NCBI GenBank assembly: GCA_948530865.1
Contig: CAOTKV010000014.1
Location: 1-48,830 of the forward strand
DNA: 48,830 nt
From: an uncultured Clostridia bacterium
GTDB taxonomy: Bacteria > Bacillota > Clostridia > TANB77 > CAG-508
Reading direction: 5' to 3'
Both the position numbers and the translations under genes were made by a program. How positions within the stretch are numbered: position 1 is the stretch's first letter; every line of letters begins with the position of its first letter. Below, piece by piece: positions 41,239 to 48,830 of the stretch. Under the pieces are notes generated by a model, which did no database searches, was not told the origin of the DNA, and saw only the letters and a list, made by a program, of their open reading frames with translations.

Positions 41239-42840
41239 TTAATCCATAATACAAAGTACAGCACGACATCCAAAAGATAAATTACTTGAATAGTATTGGT
41301 AATATATTCCACCAATTCCACCAGAATCTAAATTACCACTTTTATAAACGCTTGAATAATAGCCACCTCTTACGACTTTAGCAACATTACTTGCAGAATT
41401 ACTTATTGAAGTAGTTGCATCATATACATTTCCTGCCATATCATAAATATTATTCAATTTTGTATATTCTGTACTTCCAGAAGGTATCTTTACACCTGTT
41501 CCCACATCTTTAAAAGCTTGCTCACCATTTATATCAATATAATCAAATGATGCATCTTTTGTATTTCCAAATGTTGTTGAATCTCTAATATATGTATTAT
41601 CTGTTATTTGAACATTTGTACTTGGAATTGATACTTTGCAATTTCTTAACCACCTAATTACTGCATCCCATTGAGATGATGATATCATTGATGTAAATAC
41701 ATTTTCATTTTCATCACTTAAATATTTACAAGATTCATACATTGCATACCATGATATTCCAGATATTTGATTATTTCCCTTTTGAACTACTGCATTTTGT
41801 GGCTCTACACTATCAAGTCCACCTGTTTCATATCTTCCAATATAAAAACCACCATATTTTTCTATACTTTTAATCATTCTATTATAATTTTGTTCTATTT
41901 CTTTATTTAATAATTCATATCTAGTAATACCATCCATATTAGATAAAAGATAAGAATCTTCATCATTTGAATAAACAGAGCCACTACCTGCATAAAAATT
42001 ATTTATATTTGGTCCTGTTGCATAACCACTAGCTGGTTGATCCATATAACTACTATACCAAAATGTAGTTTCTTTCATTTTTCCATTATTAATGCTGTAC
42101 ATTTTATTTAAATCACTACTTGTCATTGGAATCCAAACATATTGATTTCTAGTTTTTTGCAATTCTAATGTATTTGTATCTGTTTCTATCATCCAAGCAC
42201 TATCTTCTGATAACAGTTTTATTTCTGCATTATCAGAAACTATTTTTTCTGGTTCTGGTAATGGTTCTTCTAAATCCTCATTATTTGAATTTTCTATTGG
42301 CATATCTATAACTAAATTTTGTTCTGATTCAACTGTATTTTCTATATTCTCATTAACAAAATTATCTTCTACAATATTTAAAGTATTATCGATTTTATTA
42401 TCTATAATATTATTATCATCAACTTTATTATCTACAATATTTACTTCTTCATTTTCTTTTTCTATACTATCATTATCTTCATTACTAACTTGTATTGTAT
42501 TTTCTTTATTTTCCCAATAGCTCCAATCTATATCTTCACCTTCATAAATTACAAATCCACCATTTACTGAATTTTCTCCTGGAATTTTTGATGCAGAATA
42601 TCCATGAGGTATTGGAACCCATATTCCATCTGAACTTTTAGACATATGGACACTATCACTAATTGGAGGAATTGTTTCTTCATTTGTAGCTTGAGTTCTT
42701 CCAGATACAGAAATAATAATTAATACAATAATTATAGCAACAACTATCAATAAAGAAATCGCAACTCCCCTATTTTTAATTATTTTTATTGCAGCAACTT
42801 CAAGTCTGCTTTTTTTATTACCATCTTTTATATTTTGCAT
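41239..42840 (-). CDS. membrane-anchored FGE/SUMF-type (C-type lectin fold) protein
   Basis: A 533-residue protein with a basic N-terminus, one membrane segment (about 27-48), a Asn/Glu/Asp-rich low-complexity linker (about 110-200), and a C-terminal domain (about 220-533) of the formylglycine-generating-enzyme-like fold: YVWIPMTSSD, GGFYIGRYETGG, ISWYAMYESC, the AGNVYDATTS loop and a final VVRGGYY...FGCRAVL. Members without the catalytic cysteine pair act as binding modules; here enzymatic activity is unclear. It is first in the operon with the giant surface protein, and their similar N-terminal anchors suggest a shared surface role. ATG 42840 follows AAGAGAG. Confidence 0.78.
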   Translation of the reverse strand: MQNIKDGNKKSRLEVAAIKIIKNRGVAISLLIVVAIIIVLIIISVSGRTQATNEETIPPISDSVHMSKSSDGIWVPIPHGYSASKIPGENSVNGGFVIYEGEDIDWSYWENKENTIQVSNEDNDSIEKENEEVNIVDNKVDDNNIIDNKIDNTLNIVEDNFVNENIENTVESEQNLVIDMPIENSNNEDLEEPLPEPEKIVSDNAEIKLLSEDSAWMIETDTNTLELQKTRNQYVWIPMTSSDLNKMYSINNGKMKETTFWYSSYMDQPASGYATGPNINNFYAGSGSVYSNDEDSYLLSNMDGITRYELLNKEIEQNYNRMIKSIEKYGGFYIGRYETGGLDSVEPQNAVVQKGNNQISGISWYAMYESCKYLSDENENVFTSMISSSQWDAVIRWLRNCKVSIPSTNVQITDNTYIRDSTTFGNTKDASFDYIDINGEQAFKDVGTGVKIPSGSTEYTKLNNIYDMAGNVYDATTSISNSASNVAKVVRGGYYSSVYKSGNLDSGGIGGIYYQYYSSNLSFGCRAVLCIMD

Positions 42841-42889
42841 CCATAATTCTCTCTTTCAAATAAATTTAAAATTAAATTATTTCAACAAT

Positions 42890-42918
42890 ATTTTATCAAA
42901 AATTACATATTTTTCCAA
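42890..42918 (-). promoter_or_regulatory. promoter of the surface-protein operon
   Basis: Minus strand TTGGAA (42918-42913), 17 bp, TAAAAT (42895-42890), with TGA before the -10. Confidence 0.7.
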
Positions 42919-42949
42919 CATTATAAACTTTCATTCTGATATCATTTTT

Positions 42950-42979
42950 ATTACTTTTTTATTACTTTTTATTACTTTT
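42950..42979. repeat. three helically phased ATTACTTTT repeats
   Basis: ATTACTTTT begins at 42950, 42961 and 42971 (steps of 11 and 10 bp). They lie about 30-60 bp upstream of the -35 box of the surface-protein operon promoter, a usual place for an activator site. The gap 42841-43179 also holds the hairpins at 43055-43140 and a terminator. Confidence 0.55.
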
Positions 42980-43054
42980 AAAAACAAAAGTGAACGATAT
43001 GATAATTACAAAATACAAAACTTTACTGAATCGTCCACGTATTTGTTCGATGCA

Positions 43055-43140
43055 ACGATTTTGTTGTACAAAATCGTGTGCAAAAATTAGCGAAGCTTTT
43101 ATTTAGTAAGAAAGCGCTCTGCACTTTCTTACTAAATAAA
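43055..43140. other. structured intergenic element (two hairpins)
   Basis: ACGATTTTG (43055-43063) pairs with CAAAATCGT (43069-43077). TTTATTTAGTAAGAAAG (43098-43114) pairs perfectly with CTTTCTTACTAAATAAA (43124-43140) around a 9-nt GC-rich loop. The stretch is less AT-rich than its surroundings. It may be a small mobile palindrome or part of a noncoding RNA. Confidence 0.5.
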
Positions 43141-43144
43141 AAAT

Positions 43145-43174
43145 AAAAGGTAAGAAATAATTTCTTACCTTTTT
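43145..43174 (-). terminator. terminator of the ftsE-ctp operon
   Basis: AAAAGGTAAGAAAT and ATTTCTTACCTTTT form a near-perfect hairpin, followed on the minus strand by TTTATTT. It lies just after the stop at 43180. Confidence 0.85.
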
Positions 43175-43179
43175 CTATT

Positions 43180-44415
43180 TTACTTTAATATTTCTAACGC
43201 TTTATTTAGTTGTGCATCTTCTTCTGAATTCTCATCTAATTCCACAACATAATCTGGTTCAATTCCCACTTTATTAATTTTAGTTTCATTTGGTGTATAA
43301 TATTCATTTACAGTTAATTTTAATGCACTATTATCATTTAGTAAATACACACTTTGAATTACACCTTTTCCATATGTTTTAGTTCCTACTACTTTGGCTT
43401 TACCAGCATCCCTTAACGCTCCGATTAATATTTCTGAAGCACTTGCAGAATATTCATTAGCTAAAACAACTATATCACAATCGATTATAGGATCTTGTTC
43501 TGCCTTGCTATATTCTTTATTACCAGCTGAATCTACTGTAATCAATAAAGTTTGATCTTTAGGAATAATCATATCAGCAATTTCTAAGGCTTCATCTACT
43601 AATCCACCAGTATTGTTTCTTAAATCTAATATTATCTTTTTAGCGCCTTTAAATTTTAAATCTTCAAAAGATTTTCTTATTTCATCTGCACAATTTTCAT
43701 CAAATGTTAATAAAGAAACATAACCAATATTATTTTCTTTCATCTCGCTTTTTACATGATACATTTTTATTGCTTCTCTTGGAATTTCAAAATCCAAATA
43801 TTCATTTTCTCTTGCAATTTTAAGTTTAACTGTTGTTCCTTCTTCTCCTTTAATTTTTGAAGACACAATATCTGACGAAACTCCTAATGCATTTTCACCA
43901 TCTACTTCAACAATAATATCACCTGTTTTAATTCCAACTCTTTCTGCTGGTGACTGTTCTATTGGAGCTAAAACAACTATATTATTGTTTTTATCCACTC
44001 CCATATAAATTCCTATTCCAACATAATTTCCCATTGTTAAGCTTTGGAATTCTTCCCATTCTTCAGTAGTCATATATTCAGAATATTCATCATCTAAACC
44101 TTTTATATAGCCTTTTATTGTTTCATCAAGTATTTTTTGCTCATCGATTTCTCCGATAAATTGATTATCTATTAATTTTCTAAAGTTCTTTAAAGTCTTT
44201 CCTATTTCATCAATATTTTCTTCTGCATTTCCTACTGCTTCATTTTTATTTAAAATACTATTTTTAAAATAATATTGAATTGTAAATTCAGAAGAAAATA
44301 CTATTGCAATTACAACTAATATAATTGTTATTAAAATATACTTAAATCTTAAATGTTTCTTTTCTTCTTCAAATTCTTCTATTAACTCGTCTTCACGACT
44401 TTTGTTTTCTTCCAT
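43180..44415 (-). CDS. S41 family carboxy-terminal processing protease
   Basis: A membrane-anchored serine protease of the CtpA/CtpB family, 411 residues. One membrane segment (about 26-42), a PDZ domain (about 125-210, with GIGIYMG and ERVGIKTGDIIVEVDG) and the S41 core: SASASE with Ser325, Lys350 in KTYGKG and Gln354, spaced 25 and 4 as in the known Ser-Lys-Gln triad. Last gene of the FtsEX operon, 18 bp after the M23 gene, so it may process a hydrolase or divisome protein outside the membrane. ATG 44415 follows GGAGGAAAG. Confidence 0.92.
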   Translation of the reverse strand: MEENKSREDELIEEFEEEKKHLRFKYILITIILVVIAIVFSSEFTIQYYFKNSILNKNEAVGNAEENIDEIGKTLKNFRKLIDNQFIGEIDEQKILDETIKGYIKGLDDEYSEYMTTEEWEEFQSLTMGNYVGIGIYMGVDKNNNIVVLAPIEQSPAERVGIKTGDIIVEVDGENALGVSSDIVSSKIKGEEGTTVKLKIARENEYLDFEIPREAIKMYHVKSEMKENNIGYVSLLTFDENCADEIRKSFEDLKFKGAKKIILDLRNNTGGLVDEALEIADMIIPKDQTLLITVDSAGNKEYSKAEQDPIIDCDIVVLANEYSASASEILIGALRDAGKAKVVGTKTYGKGVIQSVYLLNDNSALKLTVNEYYTPNETKINKVGIEPDYVVELDENSEEDAQLNKALEILK

Positions 44416-44433
44416 CTTTCCTCCAATTATGTT

Positions 44434-45594
44434 CTAAGGTAAATACGGTGTTGGATTTGTTCTTCTACCTTTTGAATATACCTCAAAATGCAAATGATTT
44501 CCTGTTGAATTTCCTGTTGAACCGACAGAACCAATCTGTTGCCCTTGTGATACACTATTTCCTTCAAAAACAAGTCTAGAACCAGCTTGCATATGTGCAT
44601 ATAATGTCATTGTTCCATCTTGATGATCTATAATTATGTACTCTCCATAACTTACATATTTTCCATTTCTCATTTTAGCTGTAGATGTATATACTACTCC
44701 AGATTTTACTGCAAAAACTGGTGTTCCTCCAGCACATGCAAAATCCACTCCTTCATGTCCTGAATATCCCAAATATCCTGTTGTTATATTAGCTCTTGTT
44801 TTTCCTGGTAATGGTGAGGTAAATCCTGCTGCACTAGGTGCTACTGGAGCACCAGTATATTTAGCAGAAGCTTGAGCAATTTTACTTTGGATTTCTTTTT
44901 TATGTTGCTCATATTCTTCCAATTCCTCTTGAAGAGCTTTTTCTTCTTCAGACAATTGTGACACAACTGCCTTTTTTTGATTTCTAGAAGCTGCTAATGA
45001 GTTTTGTTTATTTTTCATTGCATTTTGTGTTTGTTGAATTTCACTTTTAGCAGATTCTAAATAATCTTTTTCTGCTTGAATTTTATCTTTTGTATCAGCA
45101 ATTCCTTTTAGTAATTCTTGATCAAATTCTGCAAGTTGTGAAATTATATAGTAATTTGAAATAAAATCTGCTAATCCATCAGATGAAAGCAACATGTCTA
45201 AATACGATGTACTTCCGTTTTCATACATAGCAATTAATCTTTTATCTAATAATTCCTGTTGTTCATCATATTTTTGTTGTTGCTCTACTATATTTGCTTC
45301 TTTTTCTGTAATTTGAACATTTACAGATCCAATTCTAGCTTGAAGATCTCCAATTTCATTTTCATATGTTGAAATTTCTGCATTTAATTCGTTTATTTGA
45401 TTCAAATTATCTGTCATTTTAGATTTCGTTCCAGCTATCTCAGAATTTATTTCCTTAATCTTTTCATCAATTTCATTCTTTTGTTTATTTAATTCTGAAG
45501 TTGTTGCTGCATAACAAATTCCAATTGTATTTATCCCTAAAATTAAAATTAAACAACTAATACATATTATTCTTCCTATTTTACTAATATTCAT
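44434..45594 (-). CDS. secreted coiled-coil M23 peptidoglycan endopeptidase, copy 2
   Basis: A 386-residue protein: signal peptide (about 1-29, ending CYAATT), a long coiled coil (about 31-240), then an M23/LytM domain (about 265-386). Zinc ligands are seen in GHEGVDFA (His and Asp), and in the AHM and GNHLHFEV motifs. The design matches FtsEX-activated hydrolases such as CwlO/EnvC/PcsB-like proteins. It is paralogous to the gene directly upstream, sharing the KRLxAMYExGxxSYLxxLLSS block. ATG 45594 is preceded by only a weak binding site. Confidence 0.92.
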   Translation of the reverse strand: MNISKIGRIICISCLILILGINTIGICYAATTSELNKQKNEIDEKIKEINSEIAGTKSKMTDNLNQINELNAEISTYENEIGDLQARIGSVNVQITEKEANIVEQQQKYDEQQELLDKRLIAMYENGSTSYLDMLLSSDGLADFISNYYIISQLAEFDQELLKGIADTKDKIQAEKDYLESAKSEIQQTQNAMKNKQNSLAASRNQKKAVVSQLSEEEKALQEELEEYEQHKKEIQSKIAQASAKYTGAPVAPSAAGFTSPLPGKTRANITTGYLGYSGHEGVDFACAGGTPVFAVKSGVVYTSTAKMRNGKYVSYGEYIIIDHQDGTMTLYAHMQAGSRLVFEGNSVSQGQQIGSVGSTGNSTGNHLHFEVYSKGRRTNPTPYLP

Positions 45595-45652
45595 TTTTCC
45601 TACTATTTATTTTCTCCTTTTGAATATTTAGGTTTTTTGGTTCCTATAACCA

Positions 45653-47008
45653 TTACTCTTCTTCTTTATTTTCTTCTTGCTCTTGTTCATCTTTGTTACT
45701 TAAAACATCAATATTATTTTCAGCACTTTCTTCATTTGGCTCTATATTATTAGCCGTAGAATATGATGTTATATAATCAAGTGGTTGAACATAATCACCA
45801 TTAATTCTAACTTCAAAATGAGCATGTGGCCCTGTTGAATATCCTGTTGAACCAACTTTTAATACAGGATTTCCTTGATAAATAGTATCTCCAACATTTA
45901 CTAATATTTCAGAACCATGTGCATATAATGTAGTAATTCCACCACCATGATCTATTATTACCATATTTCCATAAGCCCTATTGTAACCTGCATAAGTTAC
46001 TAACCCATCATTTGCTGCAACAAAATTAGATCCGTATGGAGCTCCTATATCAACACCAGTATGTAATTTAAAAATACCAGTAATTGGATGAGTTCTCATA
46101 CCAAATGGAGATGTAATTCTAGTATAACCTGGTGTTGGCCAAGCCATTGTTCCACCAACATATCTTTCGCTCACATTTGCAATAGCTAAAATTCTAATTT
46201 CTTTTTCAATTTCAGTTATTTGATTTTGGTATTCCTCAATTATTTGTTGAAGTACAAGTTCTTGTTCTGTTAATTGTTGGATTTTATTATTTTTAATAAC
46301 AGACATATTAGTTAAAGAAATAGCATTTTTTTCTCGAGTTTCTCGTGATGCACTTAAAATTGCTTTCTTTGTTTCTAAAGCTTCTTTTAATCTTTTATTA
46401 TATATTTTTTCATCATTAACTGTTTTTAATAACTCTTCATCTGCTGATGATATTTCTGAAATTAAGTAGTAATTTGAAAATAAATCAGTAATACTTTTTG
46501 AACTAAGTAAAACTTCCAAATAAGAATTTTCTCCCATTTCATACATTGCAACTAATCTTTTTTCCAACAATTCTTTTTGTTTCTCATATCTTTTATCTGA
46601 TCTTTCAAGTTCGTTTTCAGCTCTTTCAATATATTTAAAAATTTCATTTTCTTGAGCTTGCAATGTTTCAACTTCCAATTGTTTATCACAAATTTTTTGA
46701 TTTATTTCAGCAATTTCTACAACAGTGTTAGATAAATCACTTTCTATAAATTGGATTTGAGCATTTGATTCTTCTATTATATTTTGCAAGTCTGCTTTCT
46801 CAAGTTGCAAATCATCCAATGTTTTTTCTTCATCCTCTTCTTGCTTTTTATTCTCTTCATCTTGCTGATTTTCTTCTCCATTTAATTCTTCTTGATTTTC
46901 TGAATATTCCTCATCAAATGTTTCTGCATTTATTGGAACTAATAAATAATTACAAGATAAACAAAATATTACTAAAATTACAAAATTAATTTTAATAAAT
47001 TTTTTCAT
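45653..47008 (-). CDS. secreted coiled-coil M23 peptidoglycan endopeptidase, copy 1
   Basis: A 451-residue protein directly after ftsX (8-bp gap): signal peptide (about 1-28), an acidic stretch (about 33-65), coiled coil (about 65-280) and an M23 domain (about 295-420) with HTGVDIGAPYG, YAHGSE and HAHFEV. An acidic Glu/Asn-rich tail of about 30 residues ends the protein. The position next to ftsEX strongly suggests that the FtsEX complex controls this hydrolase during division. ATG 47008 precedes a basic-hydrophobic leader. Confidence 0.92.
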   Translation of the reverse strand: MKKFIKINFVILVIFCLSCNYLLVPINAETFDEEYSENQEELNGEENQQDEENKKQEEDEEKTLDDLQLEKADLQNIIEESNAQIQFIESDLSNTVVEIAEINQKICDKQLEVETLQAQENEIFKYIERAENELERSDKRYEKQKELLEKRLVAMYEMGENSYLEVLLSSKSITDLFSNYYLISEISSADEELLKTVNDEKIYNKRLKEALETKKAILSASRETREKNAISLTNMSVIKNNKIQQLTEQELVLQQIIEEYQNQITEIEKEIRILAIANVSERYVGGTMAWPTPGYTRITSPFGMRTHPITGIFKLHTGVDIGAPYGSNFVAANDGLVTYAGYNRAYGNMVIIDHGGGITTLYAHGSEILVNVGDTIYQGNPVLKVGSTGYSTGPHAHFEVRINGDYVQPLDYITSYSTANNIEPNEESAENNIDVLSNKDEQEQEENKEEE

Positions 47009-47016
47009 GAAATTGT

Positions 47017-47994
47017 TTATACCTCCAAATATTTTTTCATTGATACAGAACTTCCTATTATACCAACTCCTATTCCTAAAACTGCGTATACTATTGCTAC
47101 TGGTTTTGCAATTTCTATAAATTGAAGTAATGTTATTCCCATCTTCTGTAATACATTTGAAGTTTCTATACTTTTAATTACAAAATCATATAAAACTCCT
47201 ACAATTACTAATGTAAGAATTGCAGCAATTATTCCTATTATTATCCCCTCTACTAAAAAAGGCCATCTAATAAAACTATTTGTCGCTCCAACATATTTCA
47301 TGATAGAAATTTCTTTTCTCCTAGCATGAACAGTAAGTTTTATAGTATTGGATATGATTGTAATTGATATGACAAGTAATATTATAAATATTACTCCTAT
47401 TGTTATTCTAACACCTCTTACTATTGTTATAAGAGTATTTATAGTATTATCACTACTAGTTATGTTTTTTATAATTGAATCATGTTCTGTTGTTTCTTCA
47501 ATATTAAGATCAACTTGTCCTACTCTTTCTGCAGTAGCAATCTTAGCTCCGATTCTTCTAACTTCTGCTTGAATTTCATCAGATTTTTCAAGATCAGTTA
47601 AAGTAACAATATAAGATGCTGGGAAAATATTTTTATCATTTTCATATCCTTCAAGAACTTTTGAATTTTCTGCACCTAAGCTCTCTTTAAAAGAATCTAA
47701 AGCTTGTTGTTTATTTTTGTATCTTACACTGTTTACACCTTCTAATGCTTTTATCTCTGTTTCGAAATTATTTTTTTGTTCATCTGTAACTTCATCCCAT
47801 ATAAAAATTTCCATTCCTTGTTTTAATTGAACTTGTTCTAATATAGAATTAATATTTACACCTATTGCAAAAAATATTCCAAACAAAAACATTGTACAAA
47901 TCATTGTTATAACTGAGATAACAGTTGATTTTGTATTTTTAAACATATTTTTAAAACCTTCACCTATTAAATAGGATAATCCATTATACCTCAC
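47017..47994 (-). CDS. ftsX: cell division protein FtsX
   Basis: The membrane partner of FtsE. The 325 residues contain an N-terminal cytoplasmic helix (YLIGEGFKNMFKN), four hydrophobic segments (about 24-46 and three in the last third), and an extracellular domain between the first two (about 50-175) that in other species contacts the peptidoglycan hydrolase. GTG 47994 is chosen because AAGGTGG lies 8 nt before it; the ATG at 48018 is upstream of that site. The start overlaps the ftsE stop by 11 bp, which indicates coupling. Confidence 0.93.
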   Translation of the reverse strand: MRYNGLSYLIGEGFKNMFKNTKSTVISVITMICTMFLFGIFFAIGVNINSILEQVQLKQGMEIFIWDEVTDEQKNNFETEIKALEGVNSVRYKNKQQALDSFKESLGAENSKVLEGYENDKNIFPASYIVTLTDLEKSDEIQAEVRRIGAKIATAERVGQVDLNIEETTEHDSIIKNITSSDNTINTLITIVRGVRITIGVIFIILLVISITIISNTIKLTVHARRKEISIMKYVGATNSFIRWPFLVEGIIIGIIAAILTLVIVGVLYDFVIKSIETSNVLQKMGITLLQFIEIAKPVAIVYAVLGIGVGIIGSSVSMKKYLEV

Positions 47995-48670
47995 TATTAT
48001 AACCACCTTTTTTATCATCTCTTATGATTACACCTTTATCTATTTGTATAACCCTTTTTTTCATCTTATTTACTATATCTTTAGCGTGTGTTGCCATTAC
48101 AACAGTTGTTCCTCTAGCGTTTATATCATTTAATAAATTCATTATATCCCATGCTGTTTCTGGATCTAAATTTCCTGTCGGTTCATCTGCAATTATCATT
48201 GATGGATTATTAACTAATGCTCTTGCTAAAGCAACTCTTTGTTGCTCTCCACCTGATAATTCATTTGGATAACATTTAGCTTTACTACTTAAACCAACTA
48301 ATGATAATACCATTGGAACTTGTCTTCTTATATGTTTTGGTGTTGCTTTTACTATATACATTGCAAATGCAACATTCTCGTAAACTGTTTTATCAGGAAG
48401 TAATCTAAAATCTTGAAAAACTACTCCCATACTTCTACGTAAAAATGGCACTCTTTTTGCTTTCAAAAAAGTGATATCTTTTCCATTTATAATTATATTT
48501 CCTCTATTAGCTTCTTCTTCTTTTAGAATTAATTTTATTAATGTAGATTTTCCAGAACCTGATGATCCAACTAAAAATGCAAATTCACCTTTATCTATTG
48601 TAAAAGTTGCATTATGAACCGCCTCTGTTCCTGTATCATATACCTTTGTGACATTTTTAAATTCTATCAT
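47984..48670 (-). CDS. ftsE: cell division ATP-binding protein FtsE
   Basis: An ABC-type ATPase of 228 residues: Walker A GSSGSGKST (35-43), Q-loop VVFQDFRLLPD, signature LSGGEQQ (138-144), Walker B MIIADEP (158-164). With FtsX it transmits ATP cycling to peptidoglycan hydrolases outside the membrane. First gene of the ftsE-ftsX-M23-M23-S41 operon. Confidence 0.96.
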   Translation of the reverse strand: MIEFKNVTKVYDTGTEAVHNATFTIDKGEFAFLVGSSGSGKSTLIKLILKEEEANRGNIIINGKDITFLKAKRVPFLRRSMGVVFQDFRLLPDKTVYENVAFAMYIVKATPKHIRRQVPMVLSLVGLSSKAKCYPNELSGGEQQRVALARALVNNPSMIIADEPTGNLDPETAWDIMNLLNDINARGTTVVMATHAKDIVNKMKKRVIQIDKGVIIRDDKKGGYNSEV

Positions 48671-48715
48671 TTAAGTGATTTTCCACCTTTCCATATAATG
48701 CTATTTTTCTCCTAT

Positions 48716-48744
48716 ATCATAACAATAACAATAAAAAAAATCAA
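48716..48744 (-). promoter_or_regulatory. promoter of the ftsEX operon
   Basis: Minus strand TTGATT (48744-48739), 17 bp, TATGAT (48721-48716). The following region to ATG 48670 contains an AAGGTGG site. Confidence 0.65.
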
Positions 48745-48795
48745 TACTAAATATAGATATTAATATAATATTTTAGTTGGATTAAAATAAAATTA

Positions 48796-48830
48796 AAAAA
48801 GAGAAAAATTTTAAAAATTTTTCTCTTTTT
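48796..48830. terminator. bidirectional terminator hairpin at the window edge
   Basis: AAAAAGAGAAAAATTTT (48796-48812) and AAAATTTTTCTCTTTTT (48814-48830) are perfect inverted arms. It probably ends a gene outside the window. Confidence 0.6.

Noticed and set aside
1..48830. CRISPR array, rRNA or tRNA genes
   Set aside because: No spaced direct-repeat array, rRNA segment or cloverleaf apart from the tmRNA was found on reading.

Overview
The window is AT-rich DNA from a low-GC Gram-positive bacterium, most likely an uncultured Clostridia-type anaerobe. The evidence is the Firmicutes-style S10-spc-alpha ribosomal superoperon, near-consensus TTGACA/TATAAT promoters, strong AGGAGG ribosome binding sites, frequent TTG and GTG starts, zinc-ribbon forms of S4, S14, L24 and L36, an FtsEX/M23 peptidase cluster and a sortase-type surface protein. 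The lineage is inferred from gene content; no species is claimed.

Left part (1-12.2 kb). A tmRNA gene on the minus strand is divergent from a DAHP synthase gene. Upstream of that gene lies a complete ribosome-mediated attenuator: promoter, 35-codon Phe/Tyr-rich leader peptide, antiterminator arm and terminator. Next comes a dapA-HD-dapB operon (diaminopimelate/lysine branch). It is followed by a minus-strand pair (U32 peptidase/tRNA hydroxylation family and a giant polytopic membrane protein), a RelA/SpoT-type synthetase homologue, and a three-gene operon of unknown function led by a protein with a transglutaminase-like Cys-His core. A short palindromic repeat occurs at 1747-1794 and 12106-12176, and in both places its edge supplies the -35 box of a gene promoter.

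Centre (12.2-28.7 kb, all minus strand). A continuous ribosomal superoperon runs rpsJ-rplC-rplD-rplW-rplB-rpsS-rplV-rpsC-rplP-rpmC-rpsQ-rplN-rplX-rplE-rpsN-rpsH-rplF-rplR-rpsE-rplO-secY-adk-map-infA-rpmJ-rpsM-rpsK-rpsD-rpoA-rplQ. It starts from a perfect consensus promoter with a ~250-nt structured leader and ends at a clear terminator. rpmD (L30) is missing between rpsE and rplO, and a promoter sits in the remaining gap. Several gaps contain long, near-perfect hairpins (secY-adk, rplF-rplR, rpsN-rpsH, rpmJ-rpsM), and a second perfect promoter overlaps the end of map and would serve infA onward.

Right accessory part (28.8-42.9 kb, minus strand). A membrane-anchored protein is followed by a probable ADP-ribosyltransferase fused to a long helical region. 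A tandem paralogue carries only the helical C-terminal part, and both genes have the same duplicated promoter block. Then come a 2606-residue CnaB/propeller/MucBP surface protein with an MPSTG sorting signal and, upstream in the same operon, a membrane-anchored FGE/C-type-lectin-fold protein.

Right end (43.1-48.7 kb). One operon, ftsE-ftsX-two paralogous coiled-coil M23 endopeptidases-S41 protease, looks like the FtsEX-controlled peptidoglycan hydrolase module used in cell separation.

The best candidates for undescribed biology are the ART/helical-domain gene pair with its duplicated promoter, the Phe/Tyr attenuator in a Gram-positive aro gene, and the family of long hairpins inside the ribosomal superoperon.
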